Source: an uncultured Lachnospiraceae bacterium (GTDB taxonomy: Bacteria > Bacillota > Clostridia > Lachnospirales > Lachnospiraceae). From it: 24,051 bases of DNA. Made by a program: the position numbers and the translations under genes. Shown piece after piece: positions 14,465 through 22,509 of the stretch (position 1 is the first letter of the stretch; each line of letters begins with the position of its first letter). The stretch spans positions 1 through 24,051 of the forward strand of contig CACWUI010000004.1 in NCBI GenBank assembly GCA_902764045.1. Direction: 5' to 3'. Under the pieces are notes generated by a model. That model had not been told where the DNA came from and did no database searches. It saw only the letters and a list, made by a program, of their open reading frames with translations.

Positions 14465-16162
14465 TTATTTTGTCTCAAGAATCGCCCCGCGACTGCCGGA
14501 TGTTACCATGGACGCATATCTTGCAAGATATCCGCTGTCAATCTCCGGCTTTTTGGGCACCCATTCCTCTTTTCTTTTTCTTAATTCCTCATCCGATACC
14601 AGAAGCTCTATGGAATGATTGGGAATGTCTATTTTTATGAGATCATCGTTCTTTACCAGAGCAATGGGTCCGCCCTCTGCCGCCTCCGGAGAAACATGTC
14701 CTATGGACGCGCCTCTGCTGGCTCCCGAAAATCTTCCGTCGGTAATGAGAGCCACCGTAGAGCCCAGTCCCATTCCCGCTATGGCGGATGTGGGCTTTAA
14801 CATCTCTCTCATGCCGGGGCCTCCCTTTGGCCCTTCATACCTGATGACCACCACGTTACCTCTTTTTATTTTGCCTGCGTAAATGGCTTCAAGTGCGTCC
14901 TCTTCACAGTCAAACACTTTGGCTCTTCCCTGGTGGACCATCATGTCATCAACCACCGCGGATCTTTTCACCACGCTTCCGTCGGGAGCAAGGCTTCCCG
15001 AAAGTACCGCAAGACCTCCTGTTTTACTGTAAGGGTTCATGAATGGTCGTATCACTTCCTCATCTTTGATATCACATCCCTGTATATTGTCCCGTAATGT
15101 CTTACCGGTAACCGTCATGCATCCGGTACGCATAAGACCATGATCTGCCAGTTCCTTCATCACCGCATGAACACCGCCTGCTTCATGCAGATCCTCCATG
15201 TAAGTGTATCCCGCAGGAGCAAGATGACAAAGATTGGGGGTCTTCTCACTTATTTCGTTTGCAAACCTGATGTCAAAATCAAATCCCACCTCATGGGCTA
15301 TTGCCGGAAGATGAAGCATACTGTTGGTTGAGCAGCCCAGAGCCATATCTACCGTAAGGGCATTTATTATGGAATCCTCCGTAATGATATCCCTGGGTCT
15401 GATATTTTTTTCTATCAGATTCATAACTGCCATTCCCGCATGCTTTGCAAGCTTGATCCTTTCGGAATAGACCGCGGGGATGGTACCGTTTCCTTTAAGC
15501 CCCATACCCAGCGCCTCTGTGAGACAGTTCATGGAATTGGCTGTGTACATTCCCGAACATGAACCGCAGGTGGGACAGGCATTGTTTTCAAAATCCAGTA
15601 CGTCTTCTTCCGTCATGGTTCCTGCCGCAAGTGAACCCACCGCCTCAAACATGGATGAAAGACTGCGTTTTTCTTTCTTTACATGTCCCGCAAGCATGGG
15701 ACCGCCGCTGACAAATACCGTGGGGATGTTCACGCGCGCCGCCGCCATAAGAAGCCCCGGGACATTCTTATCACAGTTGGGGATCATTACCAGTCCGTCA
15801 AACTGATGGGCTATCGCCATGGCCTCGGTGGAATCCGCCACCAGATCTCTGGTGACCAGTGAATATTTCATTCCCACATGTCCCATGGCCAGTCCGTCAC
15901 AGACCGCGATAGCAGGAAACATAAGAGGGGTGCCTCCTGCCTCGGCTATCCCCAGCTTGACAGCCTCCGTGATCTTATCCAGGTTCATATGCCCCGGTAC
16001 TACCTCACTGTATGAGCTGACCACACCTATAATGGGCTTTGACATCTCCTCTCTTGTAAGTCCCAGAGCATTCAGCAGAGATCTTTGAGGTGCTCTCTGT
16101 ACACCTGCTGTTATATTGTCACTTCTTAAATTTTTTTCCTTGGGAAATAATTCTCTACTCAT
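14465..16162 (-). CDS. ilvD: Dihydroxy-acid dehydratase
   Basis: Dehydrates 2,3-dihydroxy-isovalerate and -methylvalerate to the 2-oxo acids, using an iron-sulfur cluster. The 565-residue protein has the family order: N-terminal RSDNITAGVQRAPQRSLL, VPGHMNL (55-61), PNCDK (C130), NACPTCGSCSGMYTANSMNC (about 194-213) and the C-terminal DGRFSGASRG segment. Cys residues at 88, 130, 196, 199 and 202 are candidates for cluster ligands. It is the second gene of the operon, 27 nt after leuB and 15 nt before ilvB. AAGGATGTG precedes the ATG. Confidence 0.96.
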   Translation of the reverse strand: MSRELFPKEKNLRSDNITAGVQRAPQRSLLNALGLTREEMSKPIIGVVSSYSEVVPGHMNLDKITEAVKLGIAEAGGTPLMFPAIAVCDGLAMGHVGMKYSLVTRDLVADSTEAMAIAHQFDGLVMIPNCDKNVPGLLMAAARVNIPTVFVSGGPMLAGHVKKEKRSLSSMFEAVGSLAAGTMTEEDVLDFENNACPTCGSCSGMYTANSMNCLTEALGMGLKGNGTIPAVYSERIKLAKHAGMAVMNLIEKNIRPRDIITEDSIINALTVDMALGCSTNSMLHLPAIAHEVGFDFDIRFANEISEKTPNLCHLAPAGYTYMEDLHEAGGVHAVMKELADHGLMRTGCMTVTGKTLRDNIQGCDIKDEEVIRPFMNPYSKTGGLAVLSGSLAPDGSVVKRSAVVDDMMVHQGRAKVFDCEEDALEAIYAGKIKRGNVVVIRYEGPKGGPGMREMLKPTSAIAGMGLGSTVALITDGRFSGASRGASIGHVSPEAAEGGPIALVKNDDLIKIDIPNHSIELLVSDEELRKRKEEWVPKKPEIDSGYLARYASMVTSGSRGAILETK

Positions 16163-16189
16163 TTTTTATCACATCCTTCACAGTAATCA

Positions 16190-17272
16190 TCATATTCTCT
16201 CACACACCGCGTCACCCATCTCAGTGGTGCTGCAGCGCGTATTTCCTTCTTCAAAAATATCTCCTGTTCTGTAACCGTCTTTCAGAACCTTTTCAACTGC
16301 AGATTCAATGGAGCATGCCTCTTTTTCCAGATCAAAGGTGTACCTGAGCATAAGCGCCGCCGAAAGAATGGTGGCCAGGGGATTGGCGATATTCTTTCCC
16401 GCTATATCCGGAGCGGAACCATGGCTGGGCTCGTAAAGCCCGAACTTATCAGATCTTAGGGATGCGCTTGAGAGCATTCCGATGGATCCCGTAACCATGC
16501 TTGCTTCGTCGGATAAAATGTCTCCGAACATGTTCTCCGTAAGGATCACGTCAAACTGTGCAGGATTTCTAACCAGCTGCATGGCCGCATTGTCCACCAG
16601 CATATCCTCAAGCTCCACCTCCGGGTAATCTTTTGCCACTTCCTTCACCACGGCTCTCCAAAGCCTGGAAGAATCAAGCACATTTGCCTTGTCGACGCTG
16701 GTCACCTTCTTCCGTCTTTTCACGGCGATGTCAAAGGCCTTTACGGCGATGCGCCTTATCTCTTCCTCATTGTAAACAAGGGTGTCGGTCGCCGTACGGA
16801 TACCGTTGACTTCTTCGGTCTTTCTGTCTCCGAAATACAGACCTCCCGTAAGCTCACGCATGATCACCATGTCAATGCCCTGAGAACTGATCTCATCCTT
16901 AATGGGACATGCCCCGGCAAGCTCATTGTAAAGGTAAGCCGGTCTTACATTTGCAAAAAGACCCAGTTCTTTTCTTATCTTAAGAAGTCCTGCCTCCGGG
17001 CGAAGGTCCGGCGCCACGTCATACCATTTGGAATTGCCCACGTCACCGCCGACTGCGCCAAGAAGCACGGCATCAGAACTTTTGGCCGTCTCAAGAGCCT
17101 CGTCCGTTAAAGGCTCACCGTATTCGTCAATGGAACAGCCTCCCATAAGGATCTTTTTAAACTCGAATTCATGTCCGTATTTATCTGCCACGGCATTAAG
17201 AACTTTTACCGCTTCAGATACTATCTCCGGACCTATCCCGTCACCGGGAATCAGTGTAATATTAGCTTTCAT
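16190..17272 (-). CDS. leuB: 3-isopropylmalate dehydrogenase
   Basis: NAD-dependent oxidative decarboxylation of 3-isopropylmalate in leucine synthesis. The 360-residue protein starts ITLIPGDGIGPEI and carries RELTGGLYFG, the KANVLDSSRLWR segment and the isocitrate/isopropylmalate dehydrogenase signature NMFGDILSDEASMVTGSIGM. The GLYEPSHGSAPDIAGK and NPLATILSAALMLRY segments complete the match. CGGAG precedes the ATG by about 7-8 nt. It is the first gene of the leuB-ilvD-ilvB-serC-serA operon. leuA, leuC and leuD are not next to it on the upstream side, where the gap holds only a promoter and a hairpin. Confidence 0.96.
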   Translation of the reverse strand: MKANITLIPGDGIGPEIVSEAVKVLNAVADKYGHEFEFKKILMGGCSIDEYGEPLTDEALETAKSSDAVLLGAVGGDVGNSKWYDVAPDLRPEAGLLKIRKELGLFANVRPAYLYNELAGACPIKDEISSQGIDMVIMRELTGGLYFGDRKTEEVNGIRTATDTLVYNEEEIRRIAVKAFDIAVKRRKKVTSVDKANVLDSSRLWRAVVKEVAKDYPEVELEDMLVDNAAMQLVRNPAQFDVILTENMFGDILSDEASMVTGSIGMLSSASLRSDKFGLYEPSHGSAPDIAGKNIANPLATILSAALMLRYTFDLEKEACSIESAVEKVLKDGYRTGDIFEEGNTRCSTTEMGDAVCERI

Positions 17273-17304
17273 ATAGGTATCTCCGTAAAATAAAGTTATC
17301 TATT

Positions 17305-17333
17305 ATCATAACTTATTCATATACTCTTTTCAA
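17305..17333 (-). promoter_or_regulatory. Promoter of the leuB-ilvD-ilvB-serC-serA operon
   Basis: On the minus strand TTGAAA (17328-17333), a 17-nt spacer and TATGAT (17305-17310), each one base off consensus. The leader would be only about 25-30 nt, too short for a T-box or leader-peptide attenuator. Confidence 0.72.
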
Positions 17334-17349
17334 TAAGAAAAAAGGGGCA

Positions 17350-17397
17350 AAGAAAAAGCGGGCGTTTGAATTCCTTGATTATTACGCTGTCAGGAAA
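17350..17397. repeat. Degenerate partial copy of the adjacent hairpin
   Basis: AAGAAAAAGCGGGC from 17350 is repeated, 48 bp on, by the left arm of the hairpin starting at 17398. The following bases (TTTGAATTCCTTGATT) match it loosely. This looks like a decayed or aborted duplication of the left half of the element. Confidence 0.6.
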
Positions 17398-17470
17398 AAG
17401 AAAAAGCGGGCATTTGGATGCCTTATTTTGCGTCAACAAAATACAGCATTCAAATGCCCGGCTTTTTCTT
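17398..17470. terminator. Long hairpin downstream of yajC, second member of the family
   Basis: Left arm 17398-17421 and right arm 17446-17470 pair with one bulge and one G-U. The inner hairpin is TTTTG/CAAAA. On the minus strand it follows the yajC stop by about 22 nt and ends in a T-rich run, so a terminator for yajC is likely. The apical sequence CCTTATTTTG...CAAAATACAGC is shared with 4992-5063. Confidence 0.8.
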
Positions 17471-17491
17471 AAAAATAATAACCGCCCTATA

Positions 17492-17920
17492 TTATCCCTT
17501 TTTTTCTTCCTTGGCAGCCTTCTTCTCTTCTTCTTTCTTTTTACGTTCTTCTTCTTTTGCCGCCTTTTTCTCTTCCTTTTCTCTTTCCTTCTTCTTTTCT
17601 TCCGTATTCTCAGCCGCTTTGTCAGCCATATCTATGGAAGTGGAAAATGAAGAAGCCTTCTCCACCTGCTCGATGCAGTCTCTCTTCATAGCTATACGGC
17701 AGTTCTTATTGTTACCGAACTCCACGATAACAGTCTCTTCCTGCACGTCCACCAGCTCGCCGTAAAAACCACTGTTGGTAAGTACAAAATCTCCCGGCTT
17801 CATGTCATTGAACATAGCCTGACGCTCTTTATTTTTCTTTTGCTGTGGTCTGATACCGGTAAGGAATAAAACACCCACCATAGCAGCCACGATGATTATC
17901 ATTACTACAGAACTTCCCAT
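17492..17920 (-). CDS. yajC: Preprotein translocase accessory subunit YajC with Lys/Glu-rich tail
   Basis: YajC is a small membrane protein associated with the Sec translocon. Of 142 residues, 3-24 form one membrane helix followed by RPQQKKNKERQ, then the soluble YajC core (about 38-90) with MKPGDFVLTNSGFYGELVDV. Residues about 93-142 are an added, almost purely Lys/Glu/Ala segment predicted to be a long charged helix, beyond the usual family length of about 90-110. AAGGAG precedes the ATG. It lies downstream of tgt in the same direction, the common tgt-yajC order, but has its own promoter. The next gene (secDF in many genomes) is not here; a terminator follows. Confidence 0.93.
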   Translation of the reverse strand: MGSSVVMIIIVAAMVGVLFLTGIRPQQKKNKERQAMFNDMKPGDFVLTNSGFYGELVDVQEETVIVEFGNNKNCRIAMKRDCIEQVEKASSFSTSIDMADKAAENTEEKKKEREKEEKKAAKEEERKKKEEEKKAAKEEKKG

Positions 17921-17952
17921 GCCTCTAACTCCTTTTGGCCAAAATTTTTCTA

Positions 17953-17981
17953 ATTATAAATGAATTCGGTCTATATGTCTA
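17953..17981 (-). promoter_or_regulatory. Promoter of yajC
   Basis: On the minus strand TAGACA (17976-17981), a 17-nt spacer and TATAAT (17953-17958), only one base off consensus, about 33 nt upstream of the ATG at 17920. Confidence 0.72.
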
Positions 17982-18015
17982 TACTGAAGAGTATCATACC
18001 TTTTCTGACTGACTC

Positions 18016-19143
18016 TTATACTTCCTCCATCATCCCCAGTCTCTCCCTTTTAAATTCTCTGTACCTGCCTTCATCTATGGCTTCCCTGATATCCTCCATC
18101 AGATGATTATAAAAATACAGATTATGAAGCACGCACAGCCTGAGCCCCAGCATTTCCTTTGCCTTTATCAGATGCCTTATATATGCCCTGGAATACCTTT
18201 TACAGGCAGGGCATCCGCAGCCCTCTTCTATGGGGCTGTCATCCCGTTCATAACAGGCATTGTGCAGGTTAAGCTTGCCGGTCTTTGTATATACATGCCC
18301 GTGACGTCCATTTCTTGAAGGGTACACACAGTCGAAAAAATCGATCCCCCGGTCAACCGCCTCTAAGATATTGGCCGGAGTTCCCACCCCCATAAGATAT
18401 GTGGGTTTATCCTTTGGCAGATGAGGCACGGTAACATCAAGGATCTCATACATCTCTTTATGAGTCTCTCCCACCGCAAGACCGCCTATGGCATAGCCGG
18501 GAAGATCCATTTCGCTTATTTCCCTTGCATGAGCCATCCGGATGTCAGGATACACACCTCCCTGATTGATACCGAAAAGCAGCTGGTCTTTGTTTATGGT
18601 ATCCTCAAGACCGTTCAGCCTTTTTATTTCTTCAAAACTGCGCTTAAGCCACCTGGTGGTCCTGTCGACCGAATCGATGATATATTTTTTCTCTGCTTTT
18701 GCGGGAGGGCATTCGTCAAATGCCATGGCAATGGTGGAACCAAGATCCGACTGTATCTGCATGCTCTCCTCCGGTCCCATGAATATCCTTCGCCCGTCCA
18801 CATGGGAGTTAAAGGTCACGCCTTCTTCTTTTATCTTGCGCATCCCGGAAAGGGAATAAACCTGAAATCCGCCTGAGTCCGTAAGCACCGGCTTTTCCCA
18901 GTCCATAAATCTCCTGATGCCCCCAAGTTCCTTTATAAGTTTATTCCCCGGTCTTACATGAAGGTGATATGTATTGCACAGGGCGATCTGCGTATCTATC
19001 TCTTCAAGATCACTGCTTGCCACTGCCCCCTTGATCGCACCCGCAGTAGCCACGTTCATAAAAACGGGGGTCTCCACGGTTCCGTGTACCGTGGTAAACC
19101 TTGCATGCTTTGCATTATTATCTCTGCTTATTATCTCGTACAT
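18016..19143 (-). CDS. tgt: tRNA-guanine transglycosylase (queuosine pathway)
   Basis: Exchanges guanine-34 of GUN-anticodon tRNAs for preQ1 (or queuine in some bacteria). The 375-residue TIM-barrel enzyme shows general acid D89 in LTDSGGFQ, nucleophile D271 in FDCVYPSRNGRHG, GINQGG (191-196), GGLAVGE (220-226) and the zinc site C309-x-C311-x2-C314...H340. A Val in GGLAVGE and a Cys in AFDEC match the preQ1-using type by comparison with the Zymomonas enzyme; eukaryotic queuine enzymes have smaller residues there. The ribosome site is weak (GAGAG). The window also carries a queuosine-precursor transporter at 22510, so this strain may import its precursor. Confidence 0.95.
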   Translation of the reverse strand: MYEIISRDNNAKHARFTTVHGTVETPVFMNVATAGAIKGAVASSDLEEIDTQIALCNTYHLHVRPGNKLIKELGGIRRFMDWEKPVLTDSGGFQVYSLSGMRKIKEEGVTFNSHVDGRRIFMGPEESMQIQSDLGSTIAMAFDECPPAKAEKKYIIDSVDRTTRWLKRSFEEIKRLNGLEDTINKDQLLFGINQGGVYPDIRMAHAREISEMDLPGYAIGGLAVGETHKEMYEILDVTVPHLPKDKPTYLMGVGTPANILEAVDRGIDFFDCVYPSRNGRHGHVYTKTGKLNLHNACYERDDSPIEEGCGCPACKRYSRAYIRHLIKAKEMLGLRLCVLHNLYFYNHLMEDIREAIDEGRYREFKRERLGMMEEV

Positions 19144-19201
19144 AATTCTCTCACTCTAAAATCAGCAGGTTTTGTACCCTGTTCTTTTTATTTTGTGGAT
19201 T

Positions 19202-19342
19202 AAACTCTGTATTTTTAGATAATCACAAGCGACCTGTTTGCATTTTCGAACATTAGAAGACTGTCCGTAGATTCTTCAGGGCTGTTTTCTACAGTTTGAA
19301 AATGCAAATCACGGTCGCTGTAATATATAAAATACAGAGTTT
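19202..19342. repeat. About 140-nt palindromic element between aroC and tgt
   Basis: Perfect 14-nt terminal inverted repeats, AAACTCTGTATTTT (19202-19215) and its complement (19329-19342), enclose a second paired region: AAGCGACC...TTTGCATTTTC near 19227-19248 with GAAAATGCAAA...GGTCGCTG near 19298-19320. Short internal complementarities remain in the middle. There is no coding potential. It may terminate aroC transcription, or be a miniature mobile element. No target duplication could be confirmed by eye. Confidence 0.65.
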
Positions 19343-19357
19343 CGTCCCGTACTGACT

Positions 19358-20458
19358 TTAGTGTTTGTAATACTCCTTAATGTAGTCCATCCTGGACGTC
19401 AAATCTTCAAACAACAGATCCGTAAGAGTGATCGCCGCCATGGATTCCACAACAACCACCGCCCTGGGAATGATCACGGGATCATGTCGTCCTTTTATAT
19501 TTATATCGGTTTCCTCCCCGCCCACAGTCACTGTCCTTTGAGGACAGGACACTGAAGGAGTGGGCTTTACGGCTGCCCTGAAGACTATATCGCTCCCGTC
19601 TGACATCCCTCCCAGAACTCCGCCGGAATTGTTTGCGGTCTTTTTGATCTCACCGTCTTCGGCTGTAAACCCGTCATTATTCTCAGAACCTCTCATGACT
19701 GCCGCCTTAAAACCTGCGCCCATCTCAAAGCCTTTAACCGCTCCTATGGAAAAAATCGCTTTTGCCAAAGAAGCGTCCAGCTTATCAAATACAGGCTCAC
19801 CGATCCCGGGCTTTACACCTTTAATGACACACTCTATTATCCCGCCGGCGGAATCACCCTTTTCCTTTAATTCTTTTATATAGTCTGCGGCTTTTTTGGC
19901 AGCCTGACTGTCAGGCATGAAAAGAGGATTGTTGTATTTCTCGTTTATGTCAACGCTGTCACGTGAAAGGGTTATATCACCTATGGAATAAGTGTAAGCC
20001 TCGACACTTATGCCCAGCTCCGCCAATATTTTCAGGGCAATGGCCCCTGCGGCTACACGGCCAATGGTCTCACGCCCCGAGGATCTGCCCCCGCCACGAT
20101 AATCCCTGAATCCGTATTTTCTGTCAAAGGTAAGATCCGCATGTCCCGGTCTGTAAATATCCTTAATGGCGCTGTAGTCTGCCGAATGATGGTCTGCATT
20201 TTCCACCATCATGGCAACGGGGGTGCCCGTCGTCACGCCTTCGAAAACACCCGACATGATACGCACTCTGTCGGACTCATTTCTGGCAGTGGTAAACTCC
20301 GACTGTCCCGGCTTTCTTCTGTCCAGTTGTTTTTGTATGTCCTCTTCACATAAGGGAAGCCCCGCAGGCACACCGTCTGCCACCACTCCTACGGTGTCTC
20401 CGTGGGATTCTCCCCATGTGGATATCTTGAAAATTTTGCCGTAAACGGATCCCGCCAT
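19358..20458 (-). CDS. aroC: Chorismate synthase
   Basis: Last step of the shikimate pathway: converts EPSP to chorismate with reduced FMN as cofactor. The frame extends to 20491, but the ATG at 20458 has GGAGAGG at good distance and starts at the conserved GSVYGKIFKISTWGESHG, giving 366 residues, the usual length. Signatures seen: GESHG, RRKPGQSEFTTARNESD, YRPGHADLTFDRKYG and RGGGRSSGRETIGRVAAGA. The C-terminal half keeps the NNSGGVLGGMSDG and KPTPSVSCPQ segments. It follows the DnaK-like gene on the same strand, separated by a terminator; no convincing promoter lies between that terminator and the start. Confidence 0.96.
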   Translation of the reverse strand: MAGSVYGKIFKISTWGESHGDTVGVVADGVPAGLPLCEEDIQKQLDRRKPGQSEFTTARNESDRVRIMSGVFEGVTTGTPVAMMVENADHHSADYSAIKDIYRPGHADLTFDRKYGFRDYRGGGRSSGRETIGRVAAGAIALKILAELGISVEAYTYSIGDITLSRDSVDINEKYNNPLFMPDSQAAKKAADYIKELKEKGDSAGGIIECVIKGVKPGIGEPVFDKLDASLAKAIFSIGAVKGFEMGAGFKAAVMRGSENNDGFTAEDGEIKKTANNSGGVLGGMSDGSDIVFRAAVKPTPSVSCPQRTVTVGGEETDINIKGRHDPVIIPRAVVVVESMAAITLTDLLFEDLTSRMDYIKEYYKH

Positions 20459-20489
20459 AAGACCTCTCCTCTGTTCAAAAAACTTTTTC

Positions 20490-20520
20490 AAAAAAAGCGG
20501 TGCACTTTTTGCTCCGCTTT
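20490..20520 (-). terminator. Rho-independent terminator of the dnaK-like gene
   Basis: On the minus strand AAAGCGG (20514-20520) pairs with CCGCTTT (20494-20500) around a 13-nt loop, and the stem runs into a T7 tract (20490-20496). It lies about 22 nt after the stop. Confidence 0.8.
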
Positions 20521-20541
20521 AAAGTAACTTTTATTATACTA

Positions 20542-22302
20542 TCACTCTTTTTTATGGCTTTCAAGAAGAGCTTTTAACCCCTGCTGTGAGCTTCTTACGT
20601 TGCTTGCAGCCTCTTCACTGTTCCTGAATAATTTATGTTTAAACAGGGTTCTTTTCAGACGTCCGATCTCGTCTTTAATTTCCTTTTTCCTGGACTTGTC
20701 CCAATCGTCCTTATGCTCGATCAGAAGCGCTTCCGCCCTTTTCACCAGTCCTTCGGCTTTTCTCTTTTCGTCGGTAAGATTGAATTTCTCCCCGTCCTCA
20801 TTTTCAAATGCCCTTGCTTTCCATATAGCCTTCTGGATCTCATCCTCGGAAAGATTGGAGGATGATGTGATGGTAATGGACTGTTCATTTCCCGTCCCCA
20901 GATCCTTTGCGGATACGTTCACTATGCCGTTTGCATCTATATCAAAGGTCACCTCTATCTGGGGCACACCTGCAGGAGCTCTCTTTATACCGGAAAGTCT
21001 GAAGTTCCCGAGAAGCTTGTTGTCCTTTGTAAATCTCCTCTCACCCTGGAACACCCTTACATCCACGGCAGGCTGGAAGTTCATTGCCGTGGTGAATATC
21101 TTGGATTGTCTGGTGGGGATGGTCGTGTTCCTCTCTATAAGAACACTGGATATACCGCCCACCGTCTCTATGGAAAGTGAAAGTGGTGTCACATCCATGA
21201 GCACTATCTGGTCTGCGGGAGAACCGGGATACAGCATGCCTCCCAGCTTTCCGCCCTGCACCGCCGCCCCAAGCGCCACGCACTCGTCCGGGTTCAGGCT
21301 TCTTGAAGGCTCTTTTCCCATGATGCTTCTGATCTTATCCTGTACCGCCGGGATCCTGGTGGAGCCTCCTACCAGGATCACCTTTGATATTTCCTCTTTC
21401 TTTACTCCGGCATCGTTTAAGGCATTCTCCACCGGGATAATGGTACGGTCCACCAGGTCTTTTGTAAGCCTGTCAAATTCATTTCTTGTAAACTCCATCT
21501 CGAAGGATACGGGGCCTTCCTTGGTCTTTGCGATAAAGGGAAGGTTCACATTTGCAGACATTGCGCTGGATAATTCTTTTTTTACACGCTCGGCTTCTTC
21601 CTTAATGCGGTGCATCGCCACCACATCCTTTTTAAGATTAATGCCGTACTGCTTTTTTATATTATCCGCAATGAAATCCGCCACTCTCTCGTCAAAATCG
21701 TCTCCGCCGAGATAGTTGTCCCCCGAAGTTGCAAGAACTTCAATAACGCCTTCTCCTATCTCGATAAGTGAGACATCAAAAGTCCCTCCTCCCAGATCAT
21801 AAACAAGGATCTTCTGGGGCTGTGCATTGTCAAGACCGTAGGCAAGGGCGGCAGCGGTGGGCTCGTTTATTATACGGAGCACATTCAGTCCCGCGATACG
21901 CCCCGCATCCTTCGTAGCCTGCCTCTGGGAATCGCTGAAATAGGCCGGCACCGTGATAACGGCGTCGGTAATGCTCTCACCCGTAAATTCTTCAGCATCC
22001 TTTTTTAATTTGCGCAAGATAAAAGCGGATATCTCCTGGGGAGAATATGTCCTTCCTCCCACCTTCATGCGATAGTCGCTTCCCATTTTCCTTTTAATGG
22101 AAAAGCTGGTGCGCTCGGGATTTAATGCTCCCTGTCTTTTGGCAGCGGCACCCGTCTCCACCTTTCCGTCTTTATGAAATGACACCACCGACGGTGTCGT
22201 TCTGTATCCTTCCCGATTGGTAATAACCGTGGCCGAATCGCCCTCAAGAACCGCCACACAACTGTTGGTGGTCCCCAAATCAATTCCTATAACTCTACCC
22301 AT
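20542..22302 (-). CDS. DnaK-like Hsp70 chaperone, short stand-alone paralogue
   Basis: Cytoplasmic ATP-driven chaperone family. Of 586 residues, 1-360 are the actin-like ATPase domain with IGIDLGTTNSCVAV (5-18), VPAYFSDSQRQATKDAG, INEPTAAALAYG, YDLGGGTFDVS and VGGSTRIPAV. The substrate domain has DVTPLSLSIETVGG and QGER. The lid region after about 490 is short and rich in Lys/Glu, with no long disordered tail, so it is 20-50 residues shorter than ordinary DnaK. No grpE, dnaJ or hrcA is adjacent, and the flanking genes are unrelated, so I take it for a second Hsp70 and not the main dnaK. The gene symbol is therefore left empty. The ribosome site is weak. A TATAAT at 22363-22368 on this strand is a possible -10. 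Confidence 0.88.
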   Translation of the reverse strand: MGRVIGIDLGTTNSCVAVLEGDSATVITNREGYRTTPSVVSFHKDGKVETGAAAKRQGALNPERTSFSIKRKMGSDYRMKVGGRTYSPQEISAFILRKLKKDAEEFTGESITDAVITVPAYFSDSQRQATKDAGRIAGLNVLRIINEPTAAALAYGLDNAQPQKILVYDLGGGTFDVSLIEIGEGVIEVLATSGDNYLGGDDFDERVADFIADNIKKQYGINLKKDVVAMHRIKEEAERVKKELSSAMSANVNLPFIAKTKEGPVSFEMEFTRNEFDRLTKDLVDRTIIPVENALNDAGVKKEEISKVILVGGSTRIPAVQDKIRSIMGKEPSRSLNPDECVALGAAVQGGKLGGMLYPGSPADQIVLMDVTPLSLSIETVGGISSVLIERNTTIPTRQSKIFTTAMNFQPAVDVRVFQGERRFTKDNKLLGNFRLSGIKRAPAGVPQIEVTFDIDANGIVNVSAKDLGTGNEQSITITSSSNLSEDEIQKAIWKARAFENEDGEKFNLTDEKRKAEGLVKRAEALLIEHKDDWDKSRKKEIKDEIGRLKRTLFKHKLFRNSEEAASNVRSSQQGLKALLESHKKE

Positions 22303-22427
22303 TATCTCACCCGAAAATTACTATAAACATTAACTTGTACTATATCACAAAAAACGCGGGGAATTATAAAGCAGTACGGGAAATTTAAGAAAAAAACTAT
22401 AAACTTTATGGGTCTTGACAGGTCATG

Positions 22428-22433
22428 TATAAT
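22428..22433 (+). promoter_or_regulatory. Likely -10 box for the transporter-dehydrogenase operon
   Basis: TATAAT at 22428-22433. The -35 is poor (TTTATG at 17-nt spacing); TTGACA at 22415-22420 is too close to serve this box. Transcription would start near 22440, just before the pseudoknot-forming leader. Confidence 0.5.
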
Positions 22434-22449
22434 AATATGCGAACTTTTC

Positions 22450-22500
22450 AGAAGGTGTTTCCTTGCTCAACCATCTTCTTAGAAAAAACAAAACAAGGAT
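22450..22500 (+). ncRNA. Candidate preQ1-type riboswitch (H-type pseudoknot over the ribosome site)
   Basis: AGAAG (22450-22454) pairs with CTTCT (22475-22479), extended by GG/CC across a small bulge. The loop contains CCTTG (22461-22465), complementary to CAAGG (22494-22498) after an A-rich linker. The second helix would bury AAGGA, the Shine-Dalgarno of the ATG at 22510. The layout stem, loop, A-rich tail, pseudoknot, ribosome site is that of preQ1 riboswitches, and the next gene is a queuosine-precursor transporter. Loop and tail are longer than in the classic 34-nt class I aptamer, so the class is uncertain. Confidence 0.6.
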
Positions 22501-22509
22501 GTATCAAAA

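Noticed and set aside
17281..17397. T-box or leader attenuator ahead of the leucine/isoleucine operon
   Set aside because: The predicted transcript start leaves under 40 nt of leader, with no specifier stem or T-box sequence.
20459..20491. Longer start for chorismate synthase
   Set aside because: The extra residues are not conserved in the family and the GGAGAGG site fits the ATG at 20458.
20600..21715. Plus-strand reading frame of 371 codons
   Set aside because: It is the antisense shadow of the Hsp70 gene, Ser/Phe/Leu-rich as such shadows are, and has no support.
22415..22433. TTGACA plus TATAAT as a complete promoter for the transporter
   Set aside because: The two boxes are only 7 nt apart, too close to be used together; only the -10 is kept.
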